From Isoetes taiwanensis (taxonomy: Eukaryota; Streptophyta; Lycopodiopsida; Isoetales; Isoetaceae), in assembly GCA_021234155.1 (NCBI GenBank), contig JAJEKV010000020.1:18037018-18101017 (forward strand): DNA of 64,000 nt, in the 5' to 3' direction. Shown piece by piece: positions 36,975 through 50,253 of this stretch (the stretch's first letter is position 1; each line of letters starts with the position of its first letter). The translations under genes and the position numbers were made by a program. The notes beneath the pieces were generated by a model that saw nothing but the letters and a program-made list of their open reading frames with translations, was not told the origin of the DNA and made no database searches.

Positions 36975-37694
36975 TGTTGCCCCCAAAGGGCAACATACTA
37001 ATTGAATGGTTTATTTGTTGAAGTTAGGAAGGCTAAGTCAAAAGAGGACTTGGTAGTCAACATTGATATGAAGGTCAAAGGATGTTCATTTTACAAGACA
37101 ACAATGTGCTCAAGGTTCAAAACTCACATGAGGTACTTTATTTAAGGTCAAAGTGCTTAGTCAATAATATGCTCTAGAAGATTCTGGGTTATGAAGTTTG
37201 GAAGACAATTTTTGAAGATTGGAAGTTAAAAGTTTGGAAGATCCCATGGCATTAGATTCCACCTCCTAGTCATTTTTATCCATATTCTTACCCCCATTTC
37301 CCTAGTCATATTCCCCTTATGCTTATATTTTCCCTTGTTCATTTTTTTGCCAAATCACACCTTGATTGCTTAATTCTTTTTGCCTCCTTATTTCATATCC
37401 CTTTTCCCACTCTTATCACACCTTCATAAATACCCCTAGCCCATTTCTAGCTTGGAATTTTATGACCACTTTGCTTTGTCCACCATTGTGCCTTAAATAT
37501 TCATGCTACCCATGGAATATCCCAATGCATGGTATCTAAGCCTAGCATATTCCTCAGAAATTAGGGTTGCCATCTCCTCAATTGATCTATCTATCTAATT
37601 ATTTTATAAGGCACCCTTTGAAACCATGGCCTAACATTTCTAAATGGCTAAATACAGCATATTCCTGGTTTATACTCCCAAAAATACGGCCACC
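36975..37694 (+). repeat. 3' LTR of element C, first part
   Basis: 720 bp identical in layout to the start of the 5' LTR, interrupted by solo LTR E inside 'aatacggccacc'. It resumes at 50,254 with 'gtatcgcgc'. Confidence 0.92.
37690..37694. repeat. Target-site duplication of solo LTR E (left), CCACC
   Basis: Matches 50,249-50,253 after the other end of E. Confidence 0.85.
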
Positions 37695-39680
37695 TGTTGA
37701 TGGCAAACCTGGCTAAACCACCAACCTCAGGTCAAAGAAGCACTAATCTTGGTCTAGGACCTCCAGATCACTTGAGGTGATCACTCTGTGCTAAAATATC
37801 TGTTTTTAAATTTCCAGAAAACAAGATTTCACTAGTTTCCCAAAAGCCAAAAAAGCTAGTCTTATTCTAACAGGCATAGAAATTAATGCATTCAACATTT
37901 TGAACCCAAACAAGCATAGCATGTCACCATGATATCTGAAGAAAGTGTTGGAGAAAGTCTATGCAAAGAATCCTCATGGTTGGTGAGAAATAATGATTCT
38001 TGACTAAGTCAGAAGTTGGTCAATGGACTGGACAGTGCACTCAATTTTGCCAAATGAGAATGGTGATGAATTTTCAATCCAACTAAATTTAGACAGTGAA
38101 CACGAGGCCTGCACAATAAGAGCATGCTATTTTCAGGGCTAAAAAGTCAGTCTGTAATTTGAGAAGTATGTCTGAGCATCTAATGATCATGAAAAGTATG
38201 ACAGACTTTTAAAACATCAGTGGGTTGATCTTTCTCCCCCCTTTTTTTTAGCTTTTCCTTTCCTAAATAATTGTACCAATGCAGCTAGAGCTTTGTATGC
38301 GACCAGGTGCAGAGGTATGGCTTTTTCTTCCCATTTCTAGAATTAATTCAAACACAAATGCATCAAATGATATTTTCCAAGGTCAGATTTTCATTAAACT
38401 GGAATCAAAGTCATCACATTTGACGTCATGTCAATGATCAAGATGATCAATCAACAGGACATCTCTAAAACATACAAATCGTGAATTTTTTGGATACAAA
38501 TCAATCATAATATGCCTCAGGATAGATCTCTTAAGGCAGGAGGAACTCTCAGCATCAATTCCGACTTCACACTTCAGGTACTTCGTCTTTGAATCGCGCA
38601 AAAGCCCACACTTTTCTCTGTTGAATGAATCCCCTTTTAAAAACTCTGTTTCCGGCCGGATCTTGGCAAATTCGGGATCTTGGCCATGTTTTTGGTTGGT
38701 TTAGACATTTCTTTGGGTGTAACAGGACAGGAATGGTTAGCCAATGTAATGATTGCTCGGTTCAATCGACAAAAAACAAGTTCTTGGCAAGTCACATTTT
38801 TAGGGTTCGGAGTTTTCTTGAGAGCAATTATCCCACAGGCAAAAATCAGAAAAGAGGCTAAGGTATAAATAGAGAGCTATTTTCCTCTCTCTTGATTACG
38901 TGGTCTCCTCCCCCGCCTTCGGCTCGTGTTTCGACTTGGCATGCGTGGGGACGCCACTTTGGCAGAGGATGAGAGGGTAGATAGATGGGGGGGTAGATGT
39001 AGGTAGGTTTTGCCATTTTTTTAAATGAAGCACGTTTCCCAAGAAAGCCATTTAGAAGGTCAATATGCACTCTTTTTTCAAATTTTTTTGTGCCAGGTGG
39101 CATGATTCCATGAGGGCTATCAGGTGGTATCATCAAACTCTCAAATGCCATACTTTTGATTTTTGTAGGAAAAAAGAATGGGGTGAGTAGGCATTAGACA
39201 TGGGATTTGGTGAGGTGGCAAGGAGGGAGAACAAGGCTAATAGGCACATTTATCAATCATTTCAATCTTATGGTTGACCAACTTTTTGGGTTTGGTCAAC
39301 ATTTGCCTAGTCATCATTTGATGATGCAAGGTGATATGATGATGTGGAATGATGTTGAGTGATGTAATGGTATGGAGTGATGTGGTGATGTGGACACTTG
39401 TTGCTTAGGTGGCAACTTGGTGAATGATATATGGAAGTGGCAAATGGTGAGTGGACCAATGTGGCTTTGTAAGTGATGACATATGTATCTAGTCATCATG
39501 CCATGTCACTTGGAGATGGTGACTAGGCAAACTCGTGTTTAGCTTTTCAAATGCTTCTTTTTTTTTTTTTATAGCCACATGGTATGGAGTGTGTGATAAT
39601 GGAATGATATGATGAAAAAAATATGATGTAGAACTTGATGCTTAGGCAATCCTTTTTGTGTAACAACTTTGAAAATGTGC

Positions 39681-39685
39681 CTTAG
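39681..39685. repeat. Target-site duplication of element D (left), CTTAG
   Basis: Matches 49,931-49,935. Confidence 0.92.
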
Positions 39686-41654
39686 TGTTGCCCCCAAAGG
39701 GCAACATGCTACTTGTGATCCATGCATTCAAAACTAGGTCAACTTATCTTGGAATACTAGGTCAAAGTTTGGAAGATTCTTGGCAGTCAACATTGATATG
39801 GAGGTCAAAGGGTGTTCATTTCTCAAGTCAACAAGTGCTCAAGGTTCAAAACTCACATGAGGTACTTTATTCAAGGTCAAAGTGCTTAGTCAAGAATATG
39901 CTCTAGAAGATTCTGGGTTAAAGAAGTTTGGAAGGCATTTTTTTGAAGATTGGAAGTTCAAAGTTTAGAAGATCCCATGGTATTTGGTTCCATCCCTTAG
40001 CCATTTTTTTGCCTACCCCCCCCATATCTTATTCTCACCTTCCTTTTTGAATTTCCCCTAGTCATTTTCCCTCACACTCATATTCTTCTTTGCTCACCTT
40101 TTGCAAATCATATTTTGCCTTGCCAAAAGTACCTTTCTTACCACATTTTATTTTCCCATGGATGTCTTACCCATTTCATACCCCTTTGCCTTATTTTCAT
40201 TCTTCATATTGCACCCTTACCACATACCCTTGGCCTAATCTTTTTTTTTTCACAAGCTTTTGTGCCTCCTTGTTCTTTACCATTATGTGTACCTATGCCA
40301 CTCAAATATGTTCCATTAATATCCCATTTTCGGTACCCATCTAGAATATTCCCCAAAGAAATTAGGGTTGCCATAGACCCAAATGGGTTAAGACTCATAA
40401 TTATTTTTGTGGTACCCTTATGGACCATGGTCTATCTTCCTAAAATTGATAAATACAGATATTCTTGGGATATACCTCAAGAAATACGGTCATCGTATCG
40501 CTGGATTTTACGGAAAAATACCTTCAAGAACCCTAATTATGGAAACCCTTTCGAATCACGCCGGAATGGAATCATTGAACTCTGAAACCTATCTATTTCT
40601 CGCATTTCCCGCTCTTAAGCATCTCATCAAGCCTAAATTTAAGCCCTAAAATCTTTGGAACCGTTAAATCAAAAACATATATACCGGAAACAATAATGTA
40701 AGATTTTTGAAGGCCCGAAGTATTCAGATCATACATTGATCATTTGCTGAGCAAGATCTGGACGATCCTTGAAGTTCTTGAGCTCTCCTCGACTGGATCT
40801 ACAAGATTTAGTTGACATTACTTTCAGAAATTACCTTATGACTTTTGATGATTATTTTCTTGTACTTGAAGCTATGAAGCATCCTTATCTGTTGTTATCT
40901 TGATATATCTACCTTCATATCAATCCAAATTGACTGTCAAGTTGTTGAATTTGTCTCGATATTTTCCTTAGCAATTCTCACCACAAAAATTCTATAGAAA
41001 AATCTCTCGGGTGTTTTAGCCCTTGGTCTGTCGCCACTCATCTTTGGGTGTTAAGAAAGCCAAAGGAGTTGAAATCATTCAAAAATACCAAGTGTAGCTC
41101 AAATTCAAAAAAATTGCTCTCGGGTTTGAGCAGTCTAGATTGTATTTTGCTAAATCCAGTCACAAAAAATACCTATACACCTCCAAACTAGTATTTGACT
41201 GCTTGCCTACCTTCCCCAGTATCATTGCAATCTACCTACTTTGGAAATTCCCAAAAAAGTGATTGGCAACTCTAAATCTCAATTCCTCGATCATTTGTTT
41301 TCTACATTTGACCTCTATTGACCAAAATTTGACCTCACTTTGAGCTCGAATAACTCACAGATTGAGCTTTGACTTGGTCAGAGGCTTTGCTGTCGGTTAC
41401 CTACAACTTTTTTGACCAAGTCTACAGCATCTGACTCAAAACATCTATCTGCTTCCCAACACTACAATTGTTTTGGCAAAGGTACCATTTTTTGAAAATG
41501 GGAAAGGTATAGAACTCAAACTTTTTGAACTTATCTTTGGAATTTTCTTGCATAGACCTGATCACCTTAAGTGATCGGAGGTCCTAACCCCAATTTGAGT
41601 GAAAACTTGAATTGATGCTTGTGGTTGACCTATAAGCCAGGTTTAGGGTCAACA
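39686..41654 (+). repeat. 5' LTR of element D
   Basis: 1,969 bp, TGTTGCCC to CAACA. Small differences from the 3' LTR cluster at CAG/CTG triplets (for example about 40,714, 40,955 and 41,575). Confidence 0.94.
40677..40683 (+). promoter_or_regulatory. Probable TATA box of the element D LTR promoter
   Basis: 'acatatatacc' lies in the conserved stretch 'ccgttaaa...catatata...gaaggccc' shared by the A, B, C and D LTRs. Transcription would start some 30 bases downstream and define the U3/R border. Inferred from position and conservation only. Confidence 0.45.
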
Positions 41655-41696
41655 TTTTGAGGTCCCACCGAGAGATCTTCCCGGATCTCAGAACTC

Positions 41697-44600
41697 ATGG
41701 CTCCAAAGCAAAAATTTCCAGTGAGGCGTAACCATTGGAAGATGTTGATGTATCAGATCATTGCAGAGAAAGGCCATTGCCTCCAAGTTTCTCCACTAGC
41801 TTACTCCAGAATATGCCATATCAGTTTGAGTTGAATGTCCCTGTTCCTTTGCCTACCTTTGATTCCAGCATGAGTGCTAACCATTTTTTGAGAATATTTG
41901 AAGACTATTACAGGGATTATGGTTTCAAGAAAGGGTGCAAGCTTTCAGAATTTGAAAAATGTTTCAAAGATGAGAGTGAAGCTGGTGCTTGGTTAACTTA
42001 TGAGAAGTTAATGGGTACTACCTCATGGGATGAACTCGTTAAGAAATTTCTGGACAGGTTTGGTAAGTTAGCTGCTCCCAAAGATTTGGTTAATGAATTG
42101 CAAAGCTTTTCTATACATGCAGGGGAGAGTGTGAATCAAGTACAAAAAGAAAGATTCAAAGACATTCATGAGCAGGTGTCAAAGAGCACAGTCACGATTC
42201 CCACACTTTTTTTTAGTGCTTGCTTTCATCAATGGTCCGGAAAGAAGACCGGATATCCAAAGGAAATTGCTTAAGGTCCAAGCTGCTGAAGGATTTGATT
42301 CCATATACAAAGTCTTTGCCAAAACTACTGATCGACTCAAATGCTCTCTACTTTGCCCGATAAGCACCATATCTCCCACCATGGCCATGATCCTTTTTTT
42401 ACCCCGATGTTCTTGATGCACATTATGACCATCACCCTTCCATTCGGTGTATGCAATACAGAAAGAAAAGAAGAAATCTAAGGAGGAGGAAGCTAGTTCT
42501 CAAGTTGCAGAGGTTAAATCGGACCTATCTAAGGTTATTGAGGCTTTTAGAGAGTTAACCAAACAACTAGTTGAGCTCAAAACTGCAAGAACAGGTAAAA
42601 CTTACCCTGAATGTGTCCATTGTAATAGGAATACTCATCCATCAGAAATTTGCTATTGGCAAGTGTGTCCTAAATGTAATAGGAAAGGCCACTTTGGGAA
42701 AGAATGTCCTATTTGTTCTTTCTGCAAAGAAGTTGGTCATACTGATGTTAAATGTGCTGTTAAAGAATACTTTGCCAAGCAGGAACAAGAAAAAAGGTCA
42801 GAACCTAAACCTTCTGTGAGGTTTACTGAACCAAGCACTTCAATAAGGTTTATTCAGGCTACAGACGCTCCCAAGACTGAAGAAGTTATGATAGTGCAAA
42901 CCAGAAGAATGAATGAAGTCAATACACATGCTGAATCGAGTAGGCATCCCACAACTAGATCTCCCTCACCTACAATGGAAGTACCTGCTCAAGTGATAGC
43001 TCCACCTCCTCAGCAAAAGTTTGGTAAGAAAGACCAAGACCTTGATGAATTGGATATCTTGCTCAAAAACTCTAAGGTAAGTGTGGATCTTTTCACATTG
43101 TTAAAGATTGCACCCAGCTACAGGAAGAGAGTGCTTCAGCAAACTAGTGGTGAACAATTAAATGCTTGTATAAACTTTACTGATGCCACTGATCTTGTTC
43201 TAGCAATGAAATGAAAAAAGACCCCGGAGCATTTACATGTTCATTTTGCTCTAGGAGGTTTTACTTTTTCCAATGTATTACTTGATGGGGGATCTCCCCT
43301 AAACATCATGCCATATCACATTATGAAGAAGTGTGGTTTCGAGGTGGACAAGAGAGCTTCTATATTACTAAGATCTTTTTATAATGCTAAAATCTCTCCT
43401 ATTGGTGTGGTGACTAAAGTGCCCATTATCTACGTAAGGCATAACAATAGTAATGCTAACTTTATTGTGGTGGCTTTTGAAGATATAGGAGATGAATCTG
43501 ATATCTATGACCTACTTTTAGGGAGAAGATGGCTAGCTACTGTGGATGCTAGGCCAGTCTGGTCTCAAGGGAGATGTACCATCTCCAATGGCTCCCAAAC
43601 TGCTACTATTTACAACCAAGAAGGCTCCTATGACTCCAAAGAAGAGGTAAACTTTATTAAAGAAATGCTAATTGAGGAGCCTTTGGGATCTTACAGGTTA
43701 AAAACCACCAAACCAAGGAAATATGAAATGGTTCCCCTTATTATGGAGTGTGCACTTCCCAGCAAACAAGGACCAACAGGTTTTCTATGGTTTGATGGAG
43801 GTATCTCTAAAAAACTAAATGTTGCATCATCTGCTGCTATTTTGAAAGATTCTTCTCATAAACTCTTAGCTAAAGTAGGGAGAATTTTTCCTCAAGTCAC
43901 TTCTAATGTGGCAGAATACAAAGCTTTGATTGCAGGTCTTCAAGAAGCCAAAGCTATGGATATTGCCAATATCCATATTTATGGTGACTCACAATTAATT
44001 TGCAGACAAGTTTCAGGAGATTATCAAACAAAGAATGCAGATATGGAGCTTTTGAAAAATCAGGCAATGGGAGTGCTCTCAAGTTTTGCTTCATGGAGGA
44101 TCACTCATATTCCAAGAGAAAAGAATTTTGAGGCTGATGCCCTGTGTAGGGAAACTCTCATGTCACATTTGACTGAGGGGGCTATTCCTGAAGATGACCT
44201 TGATGACAATGAAGTAAAAGCACTTTGTCCTATTTTGACCATTGATGCATCAGAAAAGAAGGAGACTGAAGAGATTGTGATCACAAAAAATGGTACGCCT
44301 AGAACTCTGTTTGTTGGAGATTTGATTGAATATCAAAACAGGGAGAGCATACAAATGTTTTTTGAAGAAAGAAAAGATGTATTTGCCTGGGACTATTCAG
44401 AATTATCAGGTATCAAAACTGAGGTATGCCAATTTGAAATTAAAATCAAGGAAGGTTGTAAACCTGTTTTTCAAAAATTAAGGAGGATTAATGCTTCACT
44501 TATGGGGCTAATCAAGGATGAATTGAATAAGATGTTAGATGCAGGTGTGATTATTGAAATTATTAATCCTGAATGGGTATCTTGCATTGTTCCTGTAGAG

Positions 44601-47094
44601 AAGAAAAGTGGTGCTTTAAGAATTTGCATTGATTATCGAGATCTCAACAAAGCTACCATCAAGGATTGTTACCCCTTGCCTTTTCTAGAAGAGATCCTAT
44701 ATGTCAGAGCAGGTAAGGAAGTGTATTCATTTTTGGATGGATTCTCAGGGTTCAACCAGATCAGCATCAAAGAAGAAGACCAGCCAAAGACTTCCTTTAT
44801 CACTCCCTGGGGTACATATGCTATGACAAGAATGCCTTTTGGTTTGATGAATGCTCCAGCCACCTTCCAAAGGGCAATGGATGTTATTTTCAAATCAATG
44901 TCTGCTGAAGAGTTTAGGGTGTACTTAGATGACCTTTGCTTAGGCTCTAATCCATCTAATCATGTGGAGCTACTTGCAAGAATTTGTTCTTTATGCAGGA
45001 GCTCAGGAGTCAATCTAAATCCAAAGAAATGCATCTTTTTTGCATCAAAAGGACAACTCTTAGGGCATGAAGTATCCAGCCAAGGCATTCAGGTTGCTCA
45101 AGACAAGATTGAAGCCCTCAAAAAATTAGCACCTCCCAAGAATCTAAAACAGGTCAAAAGTTTTGTTGGTATGACAAGTTTTCTCAGAATGTATATTCCT
45201 AATTTTGCTCATATTTTGAGCCCTATTTCTAGATTGACAAGGGTAGGCAAGTTCTCCAAGTCTGAGAGTAAGCACATACCCATCACATGGACTTCAGAAT
45301 GCCAAGAAGCTTTTGACTTTCTCATTCAATCCATATGTGAAGCCACACTTTTGAGGAAACCAGATTTGAATATACCATTTGAAGTTTATATTACTGTTAC
45401 TAAAAAAGCTATAGGGTTAGCCATTTTGCAGGAAAAGCACACCATAGTGTTTGCAAGTAAACAATGGTCTGCTCTAGAGGAGAGATACACTAGAATAGAA
45501 AAAAGTGCTGCTGCCCTCATGTTTCTTATCAATAGGCAGGGACACTTGCTCCTGAAAAGTCAAGTTCAAGTCTACATGAAGCAAAACCCAATGGGTCTAC
45601 TATTTGGTAAGGCAACCAATAAGCCAAAAATCCAAAGGTGGGCTTGTAAGTTGCAAAGTTATGATATTTACGTAAAAAGAATTACATTTGGTACGAAGTC
45701 CTAGCCTTTATTTGCCTTATATATTTTTTGACCATGAGGATGAGTTGGATACTGCTGATACTTCACTTGTAGTAGCTCGTGTAGAGTTAATTCCAGAAGA
45801 TCAAGCTGATGGTGGGTGGCAACAACCTATCAGAGACGTCTTACAACATGGAGTTATCTCTCCAAATCTCACCTCAAACCAAAAAAGGAGACTCAAGGAT
45901 AAATGCAGACAATTCAAGATGATAGACAATGTTTTGTGCAAAGTCAACCGAGATGGAGTCTTGTTGAGATGTGTGAGTGAAAGTGAGTCTGCCCTAATCA
46001 TCAGGGAAATGCACAAAGGTATTTGTGGAGGGCATTTTGCTGGTGATACTACAGCAAAAAAGATTCTTAGGTCTGGATATTATTGGCCTACTGTTTTTAA
46101 AGATTGTTATGATATTATCAAGACTTGCCATCAATGCCAAATCTTTAGCAAAAGAATTTTACTTCAAATTGCCTGCCCTCAATCTCCGGGGCCCTTTCAA
46201 ATTTGGGGATTAGACTATATTGGCCCTATTAATCCTTCTTTTCCGCAGGTCAACATCAAGATATCATTGTGGCCACAGATTATTTTACTAAATGGGTGAA
46301 GCTATATACCCTTGAGACAAGGCTAACGCTGCCACAACCGCAAGATTTTTACATGAGTATGTTTGTTCGGGTTTGGTATTCCTTTTCAGTTGCATTCTGA
46401 TAGGGGCACGCCTTTTGTTAATGAAGTTATTACTAACCTGATGGACATCTTGAAGGTCAAGCATACCAAGAGCTCCTCATACTATCCCCAAGGTAATGGA
46501 CAAGCTGAAGCCACTAACAAAGTGTTGAAAAATATCTTGCAGAAGACAGTTGAGATCAACAAGAGAGATTGGCATGTCAAAATAGTGGATGCACTTTGGG
46601 CTTATAGAGTCACTATCAAGACAGCTACAAATCATACACCCTTCAACCTGGTTTATGGCATAGAGGCAGTCTTACCAGTGGAACTTGAGTTGCCCTCCCT
46701 GAGGTTAGCTTATAAATTATGTTTACCTTTTGAACATGCCTTGCAAGAGAGATTGGATGCTTTGCTGCACCTAGATGAGTATAGGATGGAGGCTGAGAAT
46801 ACCAATTTGCTGAAAAAAGCCAAGGATCTGGTTGCATTCAAGGCTGCACACAAAATACAAGGCACTTTTAAGCAAGGAGAGCTTGTTCTCAAATGGAACA
46901 AGTCAAAGGAAGACTCAGCTGGCAAATTTGACAATATTTGGGAAGGACCATTTGTAGTACTGGAACCTGCAGGTACTAACTCTTATTGGCTACAAGAAGT
47001 TGCCTCAGGAATGCCCCTGCCAAATCCAATCAATATCTTGCACCTGAAAAGGTATTGGGACCAGCATGCTTGCTTGTCCCTATTCTCTCATTAA
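41697..47094 (+). pseudogene. gag-pol: Element D gag-pol polyprotein, frame-disrupted
   Basis: Start at MAPKQKF; stop after ...CLSLFSH at 47,094, about 1,800 codons. Gag 41,735-42,150, then shifts at about 42,140 and 42,430. Three zinc knuckles at 42,613-42,750. Protease DGGSPLNIMP at about 43,288. A 798-codon open frame (43,308-45,704) joins the protease tail, the upstream RNase H (about 43,787-44,160: WFDGG, NVAEYKAL, GDSQLIC, NFEADALCR), RT (VYLDDLCLGS at about 44,922) and the second RNase H-like segment, where VYITVTKKAIGLAILQ replaces the usual TDAS-type strand and MKQNP replaces TDH. Integrase spans 45,990-46,680 with HHCC and DDE motifs, two shifts and one lesion near 46,300-46,370. 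The C-terminal module has NIWEGPFVVLEPAGTNSYW and no chromodomain. Confidence 0.92.
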
Positions 47095-47952
47095 AAAGTT
47101 TGAAGATTTATGGTAGGTTTAAAGTAGTTAAATCAGTTAGATCTTTAAGCACACTATTTCAGTAGATAGAACAGTCTGACTTTGAGCACTTTACTCTAAT
47201 AGAATTGGTTTCATGTTTTTAGGTTGATTTGACCAGAAAGCAATACAGGTGATCTCAAGAACAGGGTTGATACTAATAACTACCAAGTGTCATTTGCAGG
47301 AGCATTCTTTCTTCCATTTTTATTCACCTGTCTTAAACATTCCTACCATCCATCCAATCCTCTATTCTTGTTTTCCATACCCTAGCAGCACTCTGCAAAA
47401 TCACCTTCACCATCATAGCAGAGTTGCAAGGTTTTGAGACTAATTGGTTTATGTGTTTCCATGACAGGTGCACTCTTCCTCCATGTTTTTCATCTGTCAT
47501 AAGTGGCCCTACCTTCCATCTAAACTCCTCATTCTTGTTCTCATTCCCTACAGAAGAAAAGCACTCTGCAATTCATCTTTACCATCATAGCAGAGTTGCA
47601 CTTGTTGAAGATCAAGAGGGATACACACATTTTCTTGTTTTGGCGAAGTTTCAAACACTTGTACACTCATTTCATCTCCATTTCATTATCATCTTGTCAT
47701 ATTCACATTCACTTTTATCTCTTCTCACTCACCATATTCCATTCACCATCACTCCATCATCACCTTGTCATTTTCACATCCATTTTTGCCTTCTCTCACT
47801 CACCATATCCCACCTACATCATTTCACCATCACCAACATTTGCACTTTTACTCTATCACAGACACTTTGGTACAAAGTTGAAGACCCCTCTACTTATTCA
47901 CTTTTGACATTATATGGCTGAGGGGACCAGCCTTTTTCTTGTTTTGGCGAGA
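47095..47952 (+). other. Element D 3' noncoding region
   Basis: Two stem-loops with ACTCTGC/GCAGAGT arms (47,390-47,424 and 47,563-47,596), each followed within ~60 bases by a ~170-bp repeat unit boundary, a pyrimidine-rich minisatellite (about 47,660-47,830) and the hairpin with AGGGGA loop at 47,915-47,932, 20 bases before the LTR. 'ttttcttgttttggcga' occurs at both ends of the minisatellite. Confidence 0.85.
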
Positions 47953-49930
47953 TGTTGCCCCCAAAGGGCAACATGCTACTTGTGATCCATGCATTCAAAA
48001 CTAGGTCAACTTATCTTGGAATACTAGGTCAAAGTTTGGAAGATTCTTGGCAGTCAACATTGATATGGAGGTCAAAGGGTGTTCATTTCTCAAGTCAACA
48101 AGTGCTCAAGATTCAAAACTCACATGAGGTACTTTATTCAAGGTCAAAGTGCTTAGTCAAGAATATGCTCTAGAAGATTCTAGGTTAAAGAAGTTTGGAA
48201 GGCATTTTTTTGAAGATTGGAAGTTCAAAGTTTAGAAGATCCCATGGTATTTGGTTCCATCCCTTAGCCATTTTTTTGCCTACCCCCCCCATATCTTATT
48301 CTCACCTTCCTTTTTGAATTTCCCCTAGTCATTTTCCCTCACACTCATATTCTTCTTTGCTCACCTTTTGCAAATCATATTTTGCCTTGCCAAAAGTACC
48401 TTTCTTACCATATTTTGTTTTCCCATGGATGTCTTACCCATTTCATACCCCTTTGCCTTATTTTCATTCTTCATATTGCACCCTTACCACATACCCTTGG
48501 CCTAATCTTTTTTTCACAAGCTTTTGTGCCTCCTTGTTCTTTACCATTATGTGTACCTATGCCACTCAAATATGTTCCATTAATATCCCATTTTCGGTAG
48601 CCATCTAGAATATTCCCCAAAGAAATTAGGGTTGCCATAGACCCAAATGGGTTAAGACTCATAATTATTTTTGTGGTACCCTTATGGACCATGGCCTATC
48701 TTCCTAAAATTGATAAATACAGCATATTCTTGGGATATACCTCAAGAAATACGGTCATCGTATCGCTGGATTTTTCTCGGAAAAATACCTTCAAGAACCC
48801 TAATTATGGAAACCTGCTTTCGAATCACGGAATGGAATCATTGAACTCGAAACCTATCTATTTCTGCATTTCCCGCTCTTAAGCATCTCATCAAGCCTAA
48901 ATTTAAGCCCTAAAATGCTGGAACCGTTAAATCAAAAACATATATACCGGGAAACAATAATGCAGAAGATTTTTGAAGGCCCAGAAGTATTCAGATCATA
49001 CATTGATCATTGCTGAGCAAGATCTGGACGATCCTTGAAGTTCTTGAGCTCTCCTCGACTGGATCTACAAGATTTAGTTGACATTACTTTCAGAAATTAC
49101 CTTATGACTTTTGATGATTATTTTCTTGTACTTGAAGCTATGAAGCATCCTTATCTGTTGTTATCTTGATATATCTACCTTCATATCAATCCAAATTGAC
49201 TGTCAAGTTGTTGAATTTGTCTCTGATATTTTCCTTAGCAATTCTCACCACAAAAAATTCTATAGAAAAATCTCTGGGTGTTTTTAGCGCCCTTGGTGCA
49301 TCTGCCACTCATCTTTGGGTGTTAAGAAAGCCAAAGGAGTTGAAATCATTCAAAAATACCAAGTGTAGCTCAAATTCAAAAAAAATTGCTCTCGGGTTTG
49401 AGCAAATCTAGATTGTATTTTGCTAAATCCAAGTCACAAAAATACCTATACACCTCCAAACTAGTATTTGACTGCTTGCCTACCTTCCCCAAAGTATCAT
49501 TGCAATCTACCTACTTTGGAAATTCCCAAAAAGTGATTGGCAACTCTAAATCTCAATTCTGATCACTTTGTTTTTCTACATTTGACCTCTATTGACCAAA
49601 ATTTGACCTCACTTTGAGCTCGAATAACTCACAGATTGAGTCTCTGACTTGGTCAGAGGCTTTGCTGTCGGTTACCTACAACTTTTTTGACCAAGTCTAC
49701 AGCATCTGACTCAAAACATCTATCTGCTTCCCAACACTACAATTGTTTTGGCAAAGGTACCATTTTTTGAAAATGGGAAAGGTATAGAACTCAAACTTTT
49801 TGAACTTATCTTTGGAATTTTCTTGCATAGACTGATCACCTTAAGTGATCTGGAGGTCCTAACCCCAATTTGAGTGAAAACTTGAATTGGATTCTTGTGG
49901 TTGACCTATAAGCCAGGTTTAGGGTCAACA
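47953..49930 (+). repeat. 3' LTR of element D
   Basis: 1,978 bp, TGTTGCCC to CAACA, followed by the CTTAG duplication (49,931-49,935). Confidence 0.94.
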
Positions 49931-50253
49931 CTTAGGTAGTGGTAGGTCAACTATGGAACAAAAGGCTATGTGTGAGATGTATGATAGTATGGGGTAATGG
50001 AACGTTGGAAATGTGGAGTGTGGGGTAGGAGAATAGAAATGACAACATGAAGGAGAAAAGATACCACTTTAATAGCTTGCAAACTTCATAGGGGTCTTCC
50101 AAACTTCTAGATGCTTAGGTCCTCTCAATGTGTGATCTTGATTCCAATTCAATGTCTTCACTTGGTTCTTCAACATAGTATCTTCTTTTTCCCTGCAACA
50201 TAAAAAAGATTTGATGGCACTTTGCCATGTTGCCATAGCAGGGCAACACCACC

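Larger units (their letters stand above)
39686..49930 (+). mobile_element. Element D: full-length gypsy retrotransposon, innermost insertion
   Basis: 10,245 bp, LTRs 39,686-41,654 and 47,953-49,930, target duplication CTTAG, inserted in solo LTR E. It is the youngest of the nested series by position. LTRs are highly similar apart from small gaps. Gag-pol has about six frame breaks, several in regions where CAG/CTG sites look mis-called, so the true coding state is open. Confidence 0.95.
37695..50248 (-). mobile_element. Solo LTR E of a related gypsy family, split by element D
   Basis: Plus-strand ends TGTTGATGGC (37,695) and ...GGGCAACA (50,248). Its own sequence is 37,695-39,685 plus 49,936-50,248, about 2.3 kb. 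The orientation is minus, because the left end resembles the 3' ends of the A and A2 LTRs ('aacctggct', then the GATCAC palindrome at 37,766-37,782). There is no internal coding region, so it formed by LTR-LTR recombination. It is clearly diverged from the A-D LTRs and represents a sister family. A TATA-like run lies at about 38,870 on the minus strand; 39,300-39,480 is 'tgatgtgg' low-complexity sequence. Confidence 0.85.
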
